64,000 nt of DNA from Hofstenia miamia (Eukaryota > Xenacoelomorpha > Acoela), in assembly GCA_004352715.1 (NCBI GenBank), contig SCFE01000051.1, positions 2,027,131 through 2,091,130 on the forward strand. Direction: 5' to 3'. Position numbers and translations under genes: made by a program. Shown here piece after piece: positions 46,515-59,179 of the stretch. The notes under the pieces are model-generated. The model ran no database searches. It was not told the origin of the DNA and worked only from the letters and a program-made list of their open reading frames with translations. The number at the start of each line of letters is the position of its first letter. The stretch's first letter is position 1.

Positions 46515-47106
46515 GCTTAAATGGTAAAAGAAAAATACTGGTAACAATAATTACAAAGAAGAACAGGTACTACTAACTACATGTAAGATACATGTAAGAA
46601 AATAATGCAACAATAGATAAAAATAAGTGAACAAAAAAACGAACACACAGTGATGGTCAGACCGAAATATTAGACAAAATATTTTGGAAGAATTGAAAAT
46701 TTGATTCAGTTTCTGAATTGAGAATTCAAATTCCATTCGAATTTTTTATTAGCCATTTAAGGTTCCTTGCTGTACCCTATGAAGAATCTCATTAAAAAAT
46801 TTTTCAAATATTTTTTTAGAAAATGATGTGACAATTGTTAAATTTTAAGACCAGGAGTGCGGCTAAGACTAGCAGAAAAAATATATTTATCACATGCTTT
46901 GTTCAAAAAAAAGTTGATAAAAATTTAATTGTAATATTTAGCATGAAATATAAATTTTAGTCACCGTATTTATACATAAACAATTTGGAACATGCTGAAT
47001 AATACAAACTTTAGGGTTTTTTCCTACGTCATGCAATAGGGGGAGGGTGGGTAATTCATTAATATTTCAGACCGCATGGGTCAACTCTTTTCTTATCCAT
47101 TGTCTG
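46515..47106. other. Non-coding stretch
   Basis: Nothing recognised. Confidence 0.4.
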
Positions 47107-47108
47107 TA

Positions 47109-47554
47109 GAATTCGCAGATCGACATTTCTACAAGCCTCAAAATCAATGTCGATATATGCGAATGTGGAATTTCGAATTCGATGTAACTTCAATTTTTAA
47201 TTCATAATAGTGTGCATGAAACAAGAATACAATAAATATAAATATATTAACACAGCAAATTGAACAAAATGCCATGCGGTAAAAATGTTCAAGTTCTTCA
47301 TCTTAGAATGCAAGGCCTTATCATTCAAAACAATTGCTATGCTGTCAATAGCATTAATGAACTTAGTGTTACAAAGGTTTCCGAAAAATATTTATGTCGA
47401 TATAAGCGAATTTTCTTCTCAAGCGAGTCGGATATTTGGGTGGATGTAGACGAATAGTCGATACGGGCGACAAATGCGAATTTTTAAGGATATTTTAAGT
47501 GCAAAATGCATAAAGGGTAATTGTCGATATTCGCGAAGTAAATTATGCGAATTC
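47109..47554. mobile_element. Putative TA-flanked element with internal CGATA/GCGAA motifs
   Basis: GAATTCGCA at the left and inverted at the right, each next to TA (47107-47108 and 47555-47556). The inside repeats a TGTCGATAT...GCGAA motif about four times. Terminal repeats are short, so the boundaries are uncertain. The 65-codon frame at 47260-47457 has no recognised motif. Confidence 0.5.
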
Positions 47555-47559
47555 TACTA

Positions 47560-48940
47560 TTAAACGTACATACACATTTGCAGTAAAGAAACTCCCAGTA
47601 GTTGTTGATGTTAAGAAAAAATTCTAATTTCATTCGGCCTATCTAGTTTCGATGTAATTTTTTAAATGAAGCTGAAACCGTTCTGAAGCGATTTTAAATG
47701 ATATTTAATTATTTCAATTTTGAGGAAACGGGTTCTTTTTAATCGAATTTTCAAACTGACCTACCTAAAACCTCATATCAAGATAGCGTTAGGACGAATG
47801 CAGGCGCTTATCGAGAATTTCTAAAAGGGCGGTCCAATTCTTATCCGAGACATATAGGCGTAGGTAGTGTTGATTATATATTGCAGTTAAAGGTGTACAA
47901 ATTTAAACAAACATTTAAATAAATAAAGCAATAGAGTAATTATGAATTGATCTACTTTTTTGCACTTTATGTCAAACAAAAAGACTGTTCATCAATATAT
48001 CGATCAGATCGTATGAGAATGAGTTGAAATTGGCAACTGCCAGCCTAAATACACCCCTGGACGAACGTTTAAAAAGCGATCTAAACCTTTTGTGAAGCAA
48101 TCGTTTTCTACGATAATGTTTCGAAGTCTCATTAGACAAAAAATTATTTTTTAAATGCATTTGGTCTCCTATTGTCCGAAAATGTATCTTTTGGGTAGAA
48201 TTGCACTCTTTCTCCCAAAATTCAGTTAGCTTTAAGCATGCTCCGCCTCTCCGTAATAGCGATCTAAAGAATCTATCAATTTCTCGCTAAAGAAAAGCAT
48301 ATTTGGAGTAACAAACATATTTCTTGGAAATGCGCAGTGTAGCATGTGATTTTCTAAAATGTCGCAAGATTGCTCGGAATTTCGAAGAGCGTTATATAAT
48401 TTTAACGTCATTCGATGCCAATAACTAGTGCAACGAACGAAACAAGGTTTATTATGGTGATAAATTTCGGAAGAAACTGTTTAGCCTGCTTGATAAATAG
48501 CCCTCTAGTGTGATTATTTAATTGACGGTATAAATTGAGGAATTGCGATAACCGAGTGAATAAAATAAGAGCGTTGCTGCGTGTTTGAGCTGTGTAAACA
48601 GCAGATTACAGATAAGCACTGTTGATAAATGAATTCGCAAGCTTAAGCCTAAAATAGGTATTCAACTGTTATTCGCAACACAAAGCATTATTATAATTTA
48701 TCCCTAGGAAAGCGGGCTTCTAACGATTGCTTTTTCTGTGCACGATGTCATTTAGCCCGGCTAGTAAAAGTAAGAGAGAATTAACTATACCCATCGGTAA
48801 CAGAATCACAAGTGGATGAATACATTAAAAAATGTTATAAATTACCCCTCAATTTAAATCAAGGTTTGATGTGTTAATATTATATTATCACATTCAATGT
48901 TTCTAACCATATGTTACTTTATTTGTATTTTAGAAATTCA
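47560..48940. other. Non-coding stretch
   Basis: Nothing recognised; frames are short. Confidence 0.4.
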
Positions 48941-48950
48941 GGCGATCAGG

Positions 48951-49298
48951 AAAATTGAGATGGGGCGTATATATTTATTTTGTTTATTTGATAATTTTTT
49001 GTATATTGAATAATAAATGTTTAGTTGCCACAATATAGAGTATCAGTGATTGTCGCACAACATGATGCTTAGCTGCACTTCAGTGACAGGTTAATTTCTT
49101 ACCTTTGTCTTATGTTTTATTTTAAGTTTCAAATCGAAATAACTTTACATAATCACTTGCGTTTTAAATATTTGAGGTAGATAATTTTTCTTTTTGGCTC
49201 AAAATAAACTTAACATATTACTCTATACTAAATAGAATATTATTGTTATGTAATAATCTATATGTAATTGCCCCATCTCAATTATTGTTCTAGTGATC
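48951..49298. repeat. Inverted repeat pair, possible MITE
   Basis: AATTGAGATGGGGC (48954-48967) and its inverted partner GCCCCATCTCAATT (49270-49283) enclose about 300 bp. GATCAGG upstream and CTAGTGATC downstream may be part of the ends. No target duplication established. Confidence 0.45.
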
Positions 49299-49299
49299 A

Positions 49300-50755
49300 T
49301 TTCGTAAGTAGTTTTTAGTTAAGACTATCTATATACATTTATATTTTAGAATAGCTGTGCAAAAGGTAAGCATTCTTACTTATTTTTGACAAACTTAAGT
49401 TGAAGTCTGTTTGATGCTATAAAGGTCAGCTACTATTGTCCTTGATGCTGTTTATTAGCATTTATTTTAACGTATGGTTTATATTTGTTTGGGTTGAGTA
49501 CTGAGTTTACACTGTTAAGCAGCCATTTTACAGCCTAAAATAAGAGCAAAAGCAGCATTAAATTTTATTAGTAAATACATTTTTCAAGTGGCTGAATTAA
49601 GGCTCTCAATAAGCGCTTAAAAACGCCAAAAATACGCGCGTAATAAGCATTAAAAAGGTACCAAAATCGCGCGTTTTAAGCGCGTATTTACAACCATAAA
49701 AGAGCTATATTAGAGCCCAAAATAAGCGCAAAATCAGTGTTAAATGTTACTTGGGTAGAAATCATCAAATATGTTGTTGGATTTTTTTCAACTTCAATTG
49801 CATTTACTAATCCTGTGACGATGAATATATTGTCGTTATATTCATTTTTGTCAACCGTGAGATGTATACAAGAATGCAAAACACTATCAGTTATGACTAA
49901 AGGACGTAAGAGTAAAATCAATAACGTGAAAAAGTTTTTTTGGTCAAAAACATATTGTAAAGTTTGAAGGATCATGAAAAACGGCTGTCATATCAAAAAT
50001 GTTAAAAATATTTGGTTAAGTCAAAATTTCAATATTTGGAAAAATTAAAATTAAATTTGAGCATTTAATTAGTAAATTACTATATTTTTTGTGAAAAGCC
50101 TCATCAAAATTTGAATTAAAAACCAATAAAAACAACGATCAGGCAAAATGAAAAACGAGATTGTGATAGCATAAGCAATCCACCAATCACAGCTATACTT
50201 CAAATGTTTCAATATTCTCATGTCATTCTCGGATGAGGTTTTTTACAAATCAGAAAACTTTTACTAAAGTATTGGTCATTTTAATGTTGAAAACACTATA
50301 TTCTAACATATGTAAAGTTTGAAGTGGCTTCAATTTTGTTATTGAGTCAATATAAAAGTTATAAAAGTTATATAAAATTATGAATAAAATATTTTAATAA
50401 TTTTTATATTTTCAAACATGGATCTAACATTTAGATTAAATTATATAATTACATGATTGTTTACATTGAACAACTTGACTCCAATACATAGATTGAACAA
50501 AGTTAATTTAATTTTTATGTAGTCAATAATTTTTTACATAATTAAGCATTGCCGTAACGAATAGTTGGTTTTTAATTGCATAAACTTTGCCGTCTTGAAC
50601 AGTCTTCTTGACCGTTTTGTCCGTCTTGAAGTTTGGCAAAGAATCATTTTTTAATCATGTACTCTAATTTTAAATATATTAATCAAGATATGCCTAAAAA
50701 TACCTGAAAAACATAACCGTCTTCAATCCGGCCTCATCCTTCTTCCATCTTGCCC
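49300..50755. other. Non-coding stretch
   Basis: A patch at 49600-49730 repeats GCGCGT/ACGCGC and AATAAGCG words. The two opposite-strand frames at 49688-49975 have no recognised motif. Nothing else seen. Confidence 0.35.
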
Positions 50756-50760
50756 CGTCT

Positions 50761-51030
50761 TAAGCCCATACTACACGAACAATTTTTATCGCCAATTTTT
50801 GTTCGCCAACGAAAATCGTTTGTGTAGCACCCCTCTTCCACAACAAAAGAGGGGAGTAATTATCTAGACTAAAGTTGTTCTTTCGGTCCAACTAAAGTTG
50901 GCGACAAAAGTTGTCCGTTCGGTCCAACAAAAATTGGACAATAAAAATTGTTCGTGTAGCACGCCTTTCGCCAACTTTAGTCGTGAAATATTAAATGACA
51001 AAAGTTGTCCGTGTAGCAGGTTGCTCCGAC
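50761..51030. mobile_element. MITE with repeated TTCGTGTAGCA motif, copy 1
   Basis: Begins TAAGCCCATACTACACGAAC. Inside, the word GTGTAGCA preceded by TTGTTCG or TTGTCCG recurs, and AACTTTTGT/ACAAAAGTT words alternate in both orientations. The right limit is unclear. The same family, with a cleaner right end (GTTGTTCGTGTAGCATGGGC), is at 59845-60675. Confidence 0.75.
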
Positions 51031-51134
51031 CGAGGAATCCGTATTCCTCGGCTCCGACCAACTTTTTTGTCGGAGAAATAATTCTCCAACTTTCTAGTAA
51101 TTATCACCTTCAAAGATAAATAAACAATTTTAAG

Positions 51135-51820
51135 CAGGGATCGTTAGATTTTAATCGCGATTAATCGTATGAAAAAAATTTTTGGCGATAGATTAATCGT
51201 AATCGCTGCTGCCAGGGGATTAATAATCGCGATTAATCGTCGATTAATCTACTTCTGATTAAAAATATTCAAAATACAATATATCAATTAAAAAATATTC
51301 AAAATAGAAAATATCAACTATTATTGTTATTTGAGATTATTTCCTGAAGTCATTTTACTCCACATGTGCTTGTTAGGGTAAAGAAATATTTGGATCTCTA
51401 AGTTGAGGAGTAATAAACGATTTTGCTAATCAGATAGAGCATAACCAGCTTTGCTGAACAGTCTCTCAACCTGATTAGAAGTTGGCGTGATAAAATCGAG
51501 GATCCTTATATATAGAATTAGGCGACATCCGACGCTTCCTAAGTATGTTAGATGCCTAATCATCACGCTCTTTTTCTATGTCCGGTGTTAAGGTTTTCTT
51601 TTGTAAAACATATGACACACGAAGAGTGGCCATAGATAAGATATCAAACCGAAAATGACAACACGTAACTGAATGCATAAGCATCAACTTAATTAGAATA
51701 ATCTAGATTAATCGAGCACGCTGTTTACGATTAATCTAATCTACTTGACCAGCACGATAGATTAATCTATCCGATTAATCTCGATTAATCGTGTTGACGA
51801 TTAATCATGTTGGATCCCTG
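51135..51820 (-). mobile_element. hAT deletion derivative, 686 bp
   Basis: Starts CAGGGATCGTTAGATTTTAA; inverted right end CAGGGATCCAACATGATTAA. Flanks ATTTTAAG (51127-51134) and GTTTTAAG (51821-51828) match at 7 of 8. Both subterminal regions are packed with CGATTAATC words in both orientations. The interior still carries part of a transposase on the minus strand (see 51331-51497). Confidence 0.9.
51331..51497 (-). pseudogene. hAT transposase C-terminal remnant
   Basis: Minus-strand reading gives FITPTSNQVERLFSKAGYAL, then SD, a stop, and QNRLLLLNLEIQIFL. This is the hAT dimerisation signature (VERxFSxAGxxxSxxRNRLxxxxLExxxFL) with one stop. It links the surrounding inverted-repeat element to hAT by protein as well as by its 8-bp duplication. 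Confidence 0.8.
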
Positions 51821-53183
51821 GTTTTAAGCTATAATTTCAATCGTTTTCAGAGTTCATTTCGGCATGGATTTCTATAGAAATCCATGATTTCGGACTGTAA
51901 AATTTAAAATTAGCTAGGTTTATAGAATTAATAATCATGATTTGTACATTTTTATGTTAAAATAAACACATATCACTATGTAGGCATCTCTTCTGTATAC
52001 TTGCGTAAATGTATCAGCATTAAATTAAAACAATTAACTCATCAAAAAGAATCTTTTGTAGTAAACAAAAACATTTGAACTTTGCGAGTTATAAAATAGT
52101 GATTAGAATGGGAAGTCGATCACAGCATAGCTTTGCGAACTCAAGTGTTGTTTAAACAGTGCAGGCAATTATGATGTTTGGTTGAATTTCAAAGTAAACA
52201 CCATCATTCCTATTTTATCATTCGTGCACAGTGATAATCTCTTTCCAATGAAAATACACATCGTATTTTTAACGTGATTTCATTAATTTGATGGTTCTCC
52301 GAGCGATGAATATATGCAATCAGTATGAGGAAGTTATTACATTTTTTGTATCCAGCGCCTTGTAGATATTTTAAAATTTTGTATCAAAAGCCCATATATA
52401 TATATATATATATTGATTTCCTACATAATTAAATATTGAANTAATCTAGATTAATCGAGCACGCTGTTTACGATTAATCTAATCTACTTGACCAGCACGA
52501 TAGATTAATCTATCCGATTAATCTCGATTAATCGTGTTGACGATTAATCATGTTGGATCCCTGGTTTTAAGCTATAATTTCAATCGTTTTCAGAGTTCAT
52601 TTCGGCATGGATTTCTATAGAAATCCATGATTTCGGACTGTAAAATTTAAAATTAGCTAGGTTTATAGAATTAATAATCATGATTTGTACATTTTTATGT
52701 TAAAATAAACACATATCACTATGTAGGCATCTCTTCTGTATACTGGCGTAAATGTATCAGCATTAAATTAAAACAATTAACTCATCAAAAAGAATCTTTT
52801 GTAGTAAACAAAAACATTTGAACTTTGCGAGTTATAAAATAGTGATTAGAATGGGAAGTCGATCACAGCATAGCTTTGCGAACTCAAGTGTTGTTTAAAC
52901 AGTGCAGGCAATTATGATGTTTGGTTGAATTTCAAAGTAAACACCATCATTCCTATTTTATCATTCGTGCACAGTGATAATCTCTTTCCAATGAAAATAC
53001 ACATCGTATTTTTAACGTGATTTCATTAATTTGATGGTTCTTAGAGCGATGAATATATGCAATCAGTATGAGGAAGTTATTACATTTTTTGTATCCAGCG
53101 CCTTGTAGATATTTTAAAATTTTGTATCAAAAGCCCATATATATATATATATATATTGATTTCCTACATAATTAAATATTGAA
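51699..53183. repeat. 742-bp block in direct duplicate around a single N
   Basis: 51699-52440 and 52442-53183 are nearly identical, with only a few differences seen (for example ACTTGCG against ACTGGCG, and TCTCCGAG against TCTTAGAG). The lone N at 52441 sits exactly at the junction. It probably reflects two contig ends from different haplotypes placed end to end. The block includes the right end of the 51-kb hAT derivative. Confidence 0.93.
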
Positions 53184-53327
53184 TTCTGCTTTAATAAGAT
53201 CTCCATCTCCATGTGACCACACTGTTGACATCTCCATGCTTTAGTGAAATGCGCGCTATAATTATGCAATTTGCCGCTCAAATTCAAGGCCACTATTACG
53301 ATCACTCATTTAGGAATGTAAACAAGC

Positions 53328-56300
53328 ACATTTCATCAGGCGCGGTTTAATAATATTCAAGAAAATACGAATACAGATATTGAAACAATATATATTGTTT
53401 CAATAAAGACATTAAAATGTAACATGAAATAGCTTGTTGCAGCTGCATACAGGGGCCCAGCTAACCCGGGGTGCTGGGGGTGATGAACCCCCGAATATTT
53501 TTTCTCAGGGGGCAGCAAAATGACTATTTAACAGATGTTGTGTTCATTTAATTTTTCACTCATTTTCTAAATTTACAATGCAGTCTATCACTTTCAACAT
53601 TTTTTTGAAATATATATTTGAATAAGAGAATTGTGTTTTCTGTCTAAATGTAACTCTTGAATCTCAGCCATTACAAGTGTGACACAAGATCAATATTTTC
53701 GACCTATTTCATTTGTCCTATTGTTTTAATTTAAACAAAAATTAGCCTTAATCAGTTTTGCATATGGACATGAACATATCCATTCCATTCTATTTCCAGA
53801 TTGTCAAATAAAAATTCAACAAACAGACATTCTCAACACCAAAGAAAATGTTAAACACACCGAAAATTTGCTTAAGAAAATATAAATGGTTTAAGAACAG
53901 TACTAATTGTTTTACAATAACCAAAATACGTTTACGTTTAAGTCATTCAGAGCTTTGAAAGCTTTCTCCAAAATAGGAGGAGATTTGTATAAACTACCAG
54001 GCTAGTCAGTCTTAAAAAGTTATTTTATTTGTGCAATCTCTGCATGAACAAGAGAATTCAAAAGAAAACATGAAGAATACAAGTTAAAATGTTGTTAATG
54101 TAAACCACATTGACCTAATATTTGCTTCAGCACACTGTTAAAACTAAAGCAGTTCTAGCTTCAATGCCTAAGTTAGTGTTCTATGGCATGGCAATTGTCT
54201 TAGCACAGCCGTGTGCAAAATAAATTTTTTACTTAGAGGGCAGTTGGCCGAAAGACTTTGGACGTAGCTTGCAGTTGGCTTTAAGCCTTTAGCCGTATCC
54301 GGCTGTTAACCGGGACGTTTTCGCCATAGTCAACGTTTTTTACTACTACTNACATTTCATCAGGCGCGGTTTAATAATATTCAAGAAAATACGAATACAG
54401 ATATTGAAACAATATATATTGTTTCAATAAAGACATTAAAATGTAACATGAAATAGCTTGTTGCAGCTGCATACAGGGGCCCAGCTAACCCGGGGTGCTG
54501 GGGGTGATGAACCCCCGAATATTTTTTCTCAGGGGGCAGCAAAATGACTATTTAACAGATGTTGTGTTCATTTAATTTTTCACTCATTTTCTAAATGTAC
54601 AATGCAGTCAGTCTATCACTTTCAACATTTTTTTGAAATATATATTTGAATAAGAGATTTGTGTTTTCTGTCTAAATGTAACTCTTGAATCTCAGCCATT
54701 ACAAGTGTGACACAAGATCAATATTTTCGACCTATTTCATTTGTCCTATTGTTCTAATTTAAACAAAAATTAGCCTTAATCAGTTTTGCATATGGACATG
54801 AACATATCCATTCCATTCCATTTCCAGATTGTCAAATAAAAATTCAAAAAACAGACATTCTCAACACCATAGAAAATGTTAAACACACCGTAAATTTGCT
54901 TAAGAAAATATAAATGGTTTAAGAACAGTACTAATTGTTTTACAATAACCAAAATACGTTTACGATTAAGTCATTCAGAGCTTTGAAAGCTTTCTCCAAA
55001 ATAGGAGGAGATTTGTATAAACTACCAGGCTAGTCAGTCTTAAAAAGTTATTTCATTTGTGCAATCTCTGCATGAACAAGAGAATTCAAAAGAACACATG
55101 AAGAATACAAGTTAAAATGTTGTTAATGTAAACCACATTGACTGAAAATTTGCTTCAGCACTCTGTTACAACTAAAGCAGTTCTAGCTTCAATGCCTAAG
55201 TTAGTGTTCTGTGGCATGGCAATTGTCTTAGCACAGCCGTGTGCAAAATAAATTTTGTACTTAGAGGGCAGTTGGCCGAAAGACTTTGGATGTATCTTGC
55301 AGTTGGCTTTAAGCCTTTAGCCGTATCCGGCTGTTAACCGGGACGTTTTCGCCATAGTCAACGTTTTTTACTACTACTGAGTGCAATGCAAAGATTCAAG
55401 CATGCTCATACTTTGAAAAAATAAAGAAAATTGTGAAAATGTTTAAGTTTTAAAAACAACAATACAAATATATGTGATTGGAAACAAATTGTTCATCATA
55501 TTGTTAAAAAAATTTTAAGCAAGGAAATAGCTAAAATTTNGCTAACCCGGGGTGCTGGGGGTGATGAACCCCCGAATATTTTTTCTCAGGGGGCAGCAAA
55601 ATGACTATTTAACAGATGTTGTGTTCATTTAATTTTTCACTCATTTTCTAAATTTACAATGCAGTCAATCACTTTCAACATTTTTTTGAAATATATATTT
55701 GAATAAGAGATTTGTGTTTTCTGTCTAAATGTAACTCTTGAATCTCAGCCATTACAAGTGTGACACAAGATCAATATTTTCGACCTATTTCATTTGTCCT
55801 ATTGTTCTAATTTAAACAAAAATTAGCCTTAATCAGTTTTGCATATGGACATGAACATATCCATTCCATTCCATTTCCAGATTGTCAAATAAAAATTCAA
55901 AAAACAGACATTCTCAACACCAAAGAAAATGTTAAACACACCGTAAATTTGCTTAAGAAAATATAAATGGTTTAAGAACAGTACTAATTGTTTTACAATA
56001 ACCAAAATACGTTTACGTTTAAGTCATTCAGAGCTTTGAAAGCTTTCTCCAAAATAGGAGGAGATTTGTATAAACTACCAGGCTAGTCAGTCTTAAAAAG
56101 TTATTTCATTTGTGCAATCTCTGCATGAACAGGAGAATTCAAAAGAACACATGAAGAATACAAGTTAAAATGTTGTTAATGTAAACCACATTGACTGAAT
56201 ATTTGCTTCAGCACTCTGTTACAACTAAAGCAGTTCTAGCTTCAATGCCTAAGTTAGTGTTCTGTGGCATGGCAATTGTCTTAGCACAGCCGTGTGCAAA

Positions 56301-56595
56301 ATAAATTTTGTACTTAGAGGGCAGTTGGCCGAAAGACTTTGGACGTATCTTGCAGTTGGCTTTAAGCCTTTAGCCGTATCTGGCTGTTAACCGGGACGTT
56401 TTCGCCTTAGTCAACGTTTTTTACTACTACTGAGTGCAATGCAAAGATTCAAGCATGCTCATACTTTGAAAAATTAAAGAAAATTGTGAAAATGTTTAAG
56501 TTTTAAAAACAACAATACAAATATATATCATGGAAACAAATTGTTCATCATATTGTTAAAAAAATTTTAAGCAAGGAAATAGCTAAAATTTAGTT
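53328..56595. repeat. About 1.1-kb block in three direct copies at single-N joins
   Basis: Copy A 53328-54351, copy B 54353-55539, copy C 55541-56595; Ns at 54352 and 55540 mark the joins. B and C share variants absent from A (CATTCCATTTCC against CATTCTATTTCC; GTTCTAATTT against GTTTTAATTT). Only A joins unique sequence on the left and only C on the right. This looks like allelic contig ends chained together rather than a biological array. Confidence 0.9.
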
Positions 56596-56599
56596 AACA

Positions 56600-57810
56600 T
56601 GGGCTGGGCTGAGCTGCTTTTTTATCTGTAATAATATTTCCTCATCCAATAAACAGGTTTTCACATCCATTTTGTGTTGCAGGTGCAGCATGTAAATGTC
56701 TAATAATGAATGCAAATTGGGGATATAATGTGACCTTTCGTATTAACTATTACTCTATACACGCATTAATGCATTAATAATCAGAGACATCACTGGTACT
56801 TTCAAAAATGAATTCTAGCTGGTATTTGGTCGTAGACAAAGTCTTTGAGACCATAGCCGACTGTTGGACGCGACTACAGCCTGCTAACGGACCAGAACAC
56901 TAGCATATATATGGAAATATTTGCGCATGGTTAGAGCAATTCTAAGACTGCGCCTAGTCCCATTTGTGACATCTAATATCAAATAGCAATTTTGTTGACC
57001 AATATATCGGTACCTCTTTTTAGGGTGTAGCAACAACTCAATAATATAGTTATTTACAGAATGATAGTGATACATAACAGTTTACTGCATGAGTTTTGCA
57101 ATCCATTGTGGCCATACATAGATGACTTTAAGTTATTTCTTATCTTATTCTCTAAAAGTGTACTTTTATTGTGAAAAATTTTGGAAATTTAAAATATCCT
57201 TGGCTGAGGTAAGGTTCAAAAGTATTCCAAAATTCTATTGTGTGCTTTAGCAACTCCAAAAAATAATATCATCTATTGGCACTGAATAGTAATTTTGGTT
57301 CAACTTATCGTCAGCTTAGTCAATCACTACTAGTGTTATGGAGGGCCACTCATGGTACATGACTAGGGCAAAATCCAATGAAACTAAGTGGAACTAGGCC
57401 CAGCAAAATATTGGTATTGCAGAACCATAATCACTAGTTCTAAGATTTATGGAATGATGTGGACATTTATGGAAAATTATGGAAATATTTTTAAAATAGT
57501 TGTGGAAAGGGAATGGAAATAGAAGAAAATTTCATTTCCATATGCAAGCCTGGATTAAATGCAGCCTAATTAGTTTTTAAGGAACTCTTTTAATAGGCCT
57601 AAGTAATTTTATTTAACTTTTTTTAAGCAGCTTTCAATTCAGAAAGTTTACATTTAAATTTGCTATTGCTAATCTGTCTTTCTAGTTCTAGCCTTGAGAA
57701 TATCATCAACTAACTTATTTTTATCTGATGCCATAAAAGAATCAACAAGTTGTAATATTACCCAAAGTGTTAAATCCCAATCATTACCTAGTCAATCTCA
57801 ATTTTCTATT
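56600..57810. other. Interior of the putative P-like element, no coding recognised
   Basis: Contains a decayed relative of the 7.85/13.7-kb repeat at about 57330-57430. A minus-strand frame at 56884-57075 shows no transposase motif. Confidence 0.4.
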
Positions 57811-57818
57811 CTATGTTT

Positions 57819-58019
57819 CAGGGGCGTATGCAAAATTTTCTAATGGGGGACATCTCTATTGTGATCATATAAGTGACCAAAATCATAGTTAAGCCCATGA
57901 AATTTATCAAAATATTCAAAAATAGACCTTCATTTCTAAATTAATTTAATTTTTTTGCCGAAAATTGTTTAATTTAACCAAACAAAATCGATTTTGAAGC
58001 TCCCTTCTGTACACCACTT
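57819..58019. mobile_element. hAT-like MITE of the CAGGGGCGT family, copy 2 (201 bp)
   Basis: Starts CAGGGGCGTATGCAAAATTT and ends CTGTACACCACTT. Flanked by identical CTATGTTT (57811-57818 and 58020-58027). Same orientation as the copy at 31673-31896. The perfect duplication suggests recent insertion into the older P-like element. Confidence 0.92.
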
Positions 58020-58057
58020 CTATGTTTTATTAATCTCATCTTTGCATTACTTTGTAT

Positions 58058-59057
58058 NNNNNNNNNNNNNNNNNNNNNNNNNNNNNNNNNNNNNNNNNNN
58101 NNNNNNNNNNNNNNNNNNNNNNNNNNNNNNNNNNNNNNNNNNNNNNNNNNNNNNNNNNNNNNNNNNNNNNNNNNNNNNNNNNNNNNNNNNNNNNNNNNNN
58201 NNNNNNNNNNNNNNNNNNNNNNNNNNNNNNNNNNNNNNNNNNNNNNNNNNNNNNNNNNNNNNNNNNNNNNNNNNNNNNNNNNNNNNNNNNNNNNNNNNNN
58301 NNNNNNNNNNNNNNNNNNNNNNNNNNNNNNNNNNNNNNNNNNNNNNNNNNNNNNNNNNNNNNNNNNNNNNNNNNNNNNNNNNNNNNNNNNNNNNNNNNNN
58401 NNNNNNNNNNNNNNNNNNNNNNNNNNNNNNNNNNNNNNNNNNNNNNNNNNNNNNNNNNNNNNNNNNNNNNNNNNNNNNNNNNNNNNNNNNNNNNNNNNNN
58501 NNNNNNNNNNNNNNNNNNNNNNNNNNNNNNNNNNNNNNNNNNNNNNNNNNNNNNNNNNNNNNNNNNNNNNNNNNNNNNNNNNNNNNNNNNNNNNNNNNNN
58601 NNNNNNNNNNNNNNNNNNNNNNNNNNNNNNNNNNNNNNNNNNNNNNNNNNNNNNNNNNNNNNNNNNNNNNNNNNNNNNNNNNNNNNNNNNNNNNNNNNNN
58701 NNNNNNNNNNNNNNNNNNNNNNNNNNNNNNNNNNNNNNNNNNNNNNNNNNNNNNNNNNNNNNNNNNNNNNNNNNNNNNNNNNNNNNNNNNNNNNNNNNNN
58801 NNNNNNNNNNNNNNNNNNNNNNNNNNNNNNNNNNNNNNNNNNNNNNNNNNNNNNNNNNNNNNNNNNNNNNNNNNNNNNNNNNNNNNNNNNNNNNNNNNNN
58901 NNNNNNNNNNNNNNNNNNNNNNNNNNNNNNNNNNNNNNNNNNNNNNNNNNNNNNNNNNNNNNNNNNNNNNNNNNNNNNNNNNNNNNNNNNNNNNNNNNNN
59001 NNNNNNNNNNNNNNNNNNNNNNNNNNNNNNNNNNNNNNNNNNNNNNNNNNNNNNNNN
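58058..59057. other. Assembly gap of exactly 1000 N
   Basis: Placeholder gap. It truncates the THAP-coding frame on the minus strand and may hide the transposase catalytic domain. Confidence 0.97.
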
Positions 59058-59174
59058 AGCTGCAACCCATTTTTTACACATATCTTCTTCTTTAGGAAAC
59101 CGATAAATAGAGACATGTTCTTTATTAGTTTTATATCCTGAGGTACAATAACCAACAGAACACTTACGAGGCAT
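59058..59174 (-). CDS. THAP zinc-finger domain, N-terminal exon (cut by gap)
   Basis: THAP domains are C2CH zinc-binding DNA-binding modules of about 80-90 residues at the N-terminus of P-element transposases and many animal regulators. From ATG at 59174 the minus strand encodes 39 residues: MPRKCSVGYCTSGYKTNKEH, then VSIYRFPKEEDMCKKWVAA. The first zinc-ligand pair is CSVGYC. The F-P before the helix (residues 26-27) and the W at residue 36 sit at the positions typical of THAP domains. The rest, including the C-x-x-H pair and the AVPTIF-like box, would lie in the gap. The MPRKC start is the usual THAP start; the upstream in-frame ATG at 59225 gives a non-THAP leader and is unlikely. It could be the transposase of the surrounding element or a host THAP gene. 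Confidence 0.85.
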
Positions 59175-59179
59175 GCGAA

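Noticed and set aside
50864-51119. Overlapping open frames on both strands
   Set aside because: They follow the repeated AAAAGTTGTTCG words of a MITE and have no independent support.
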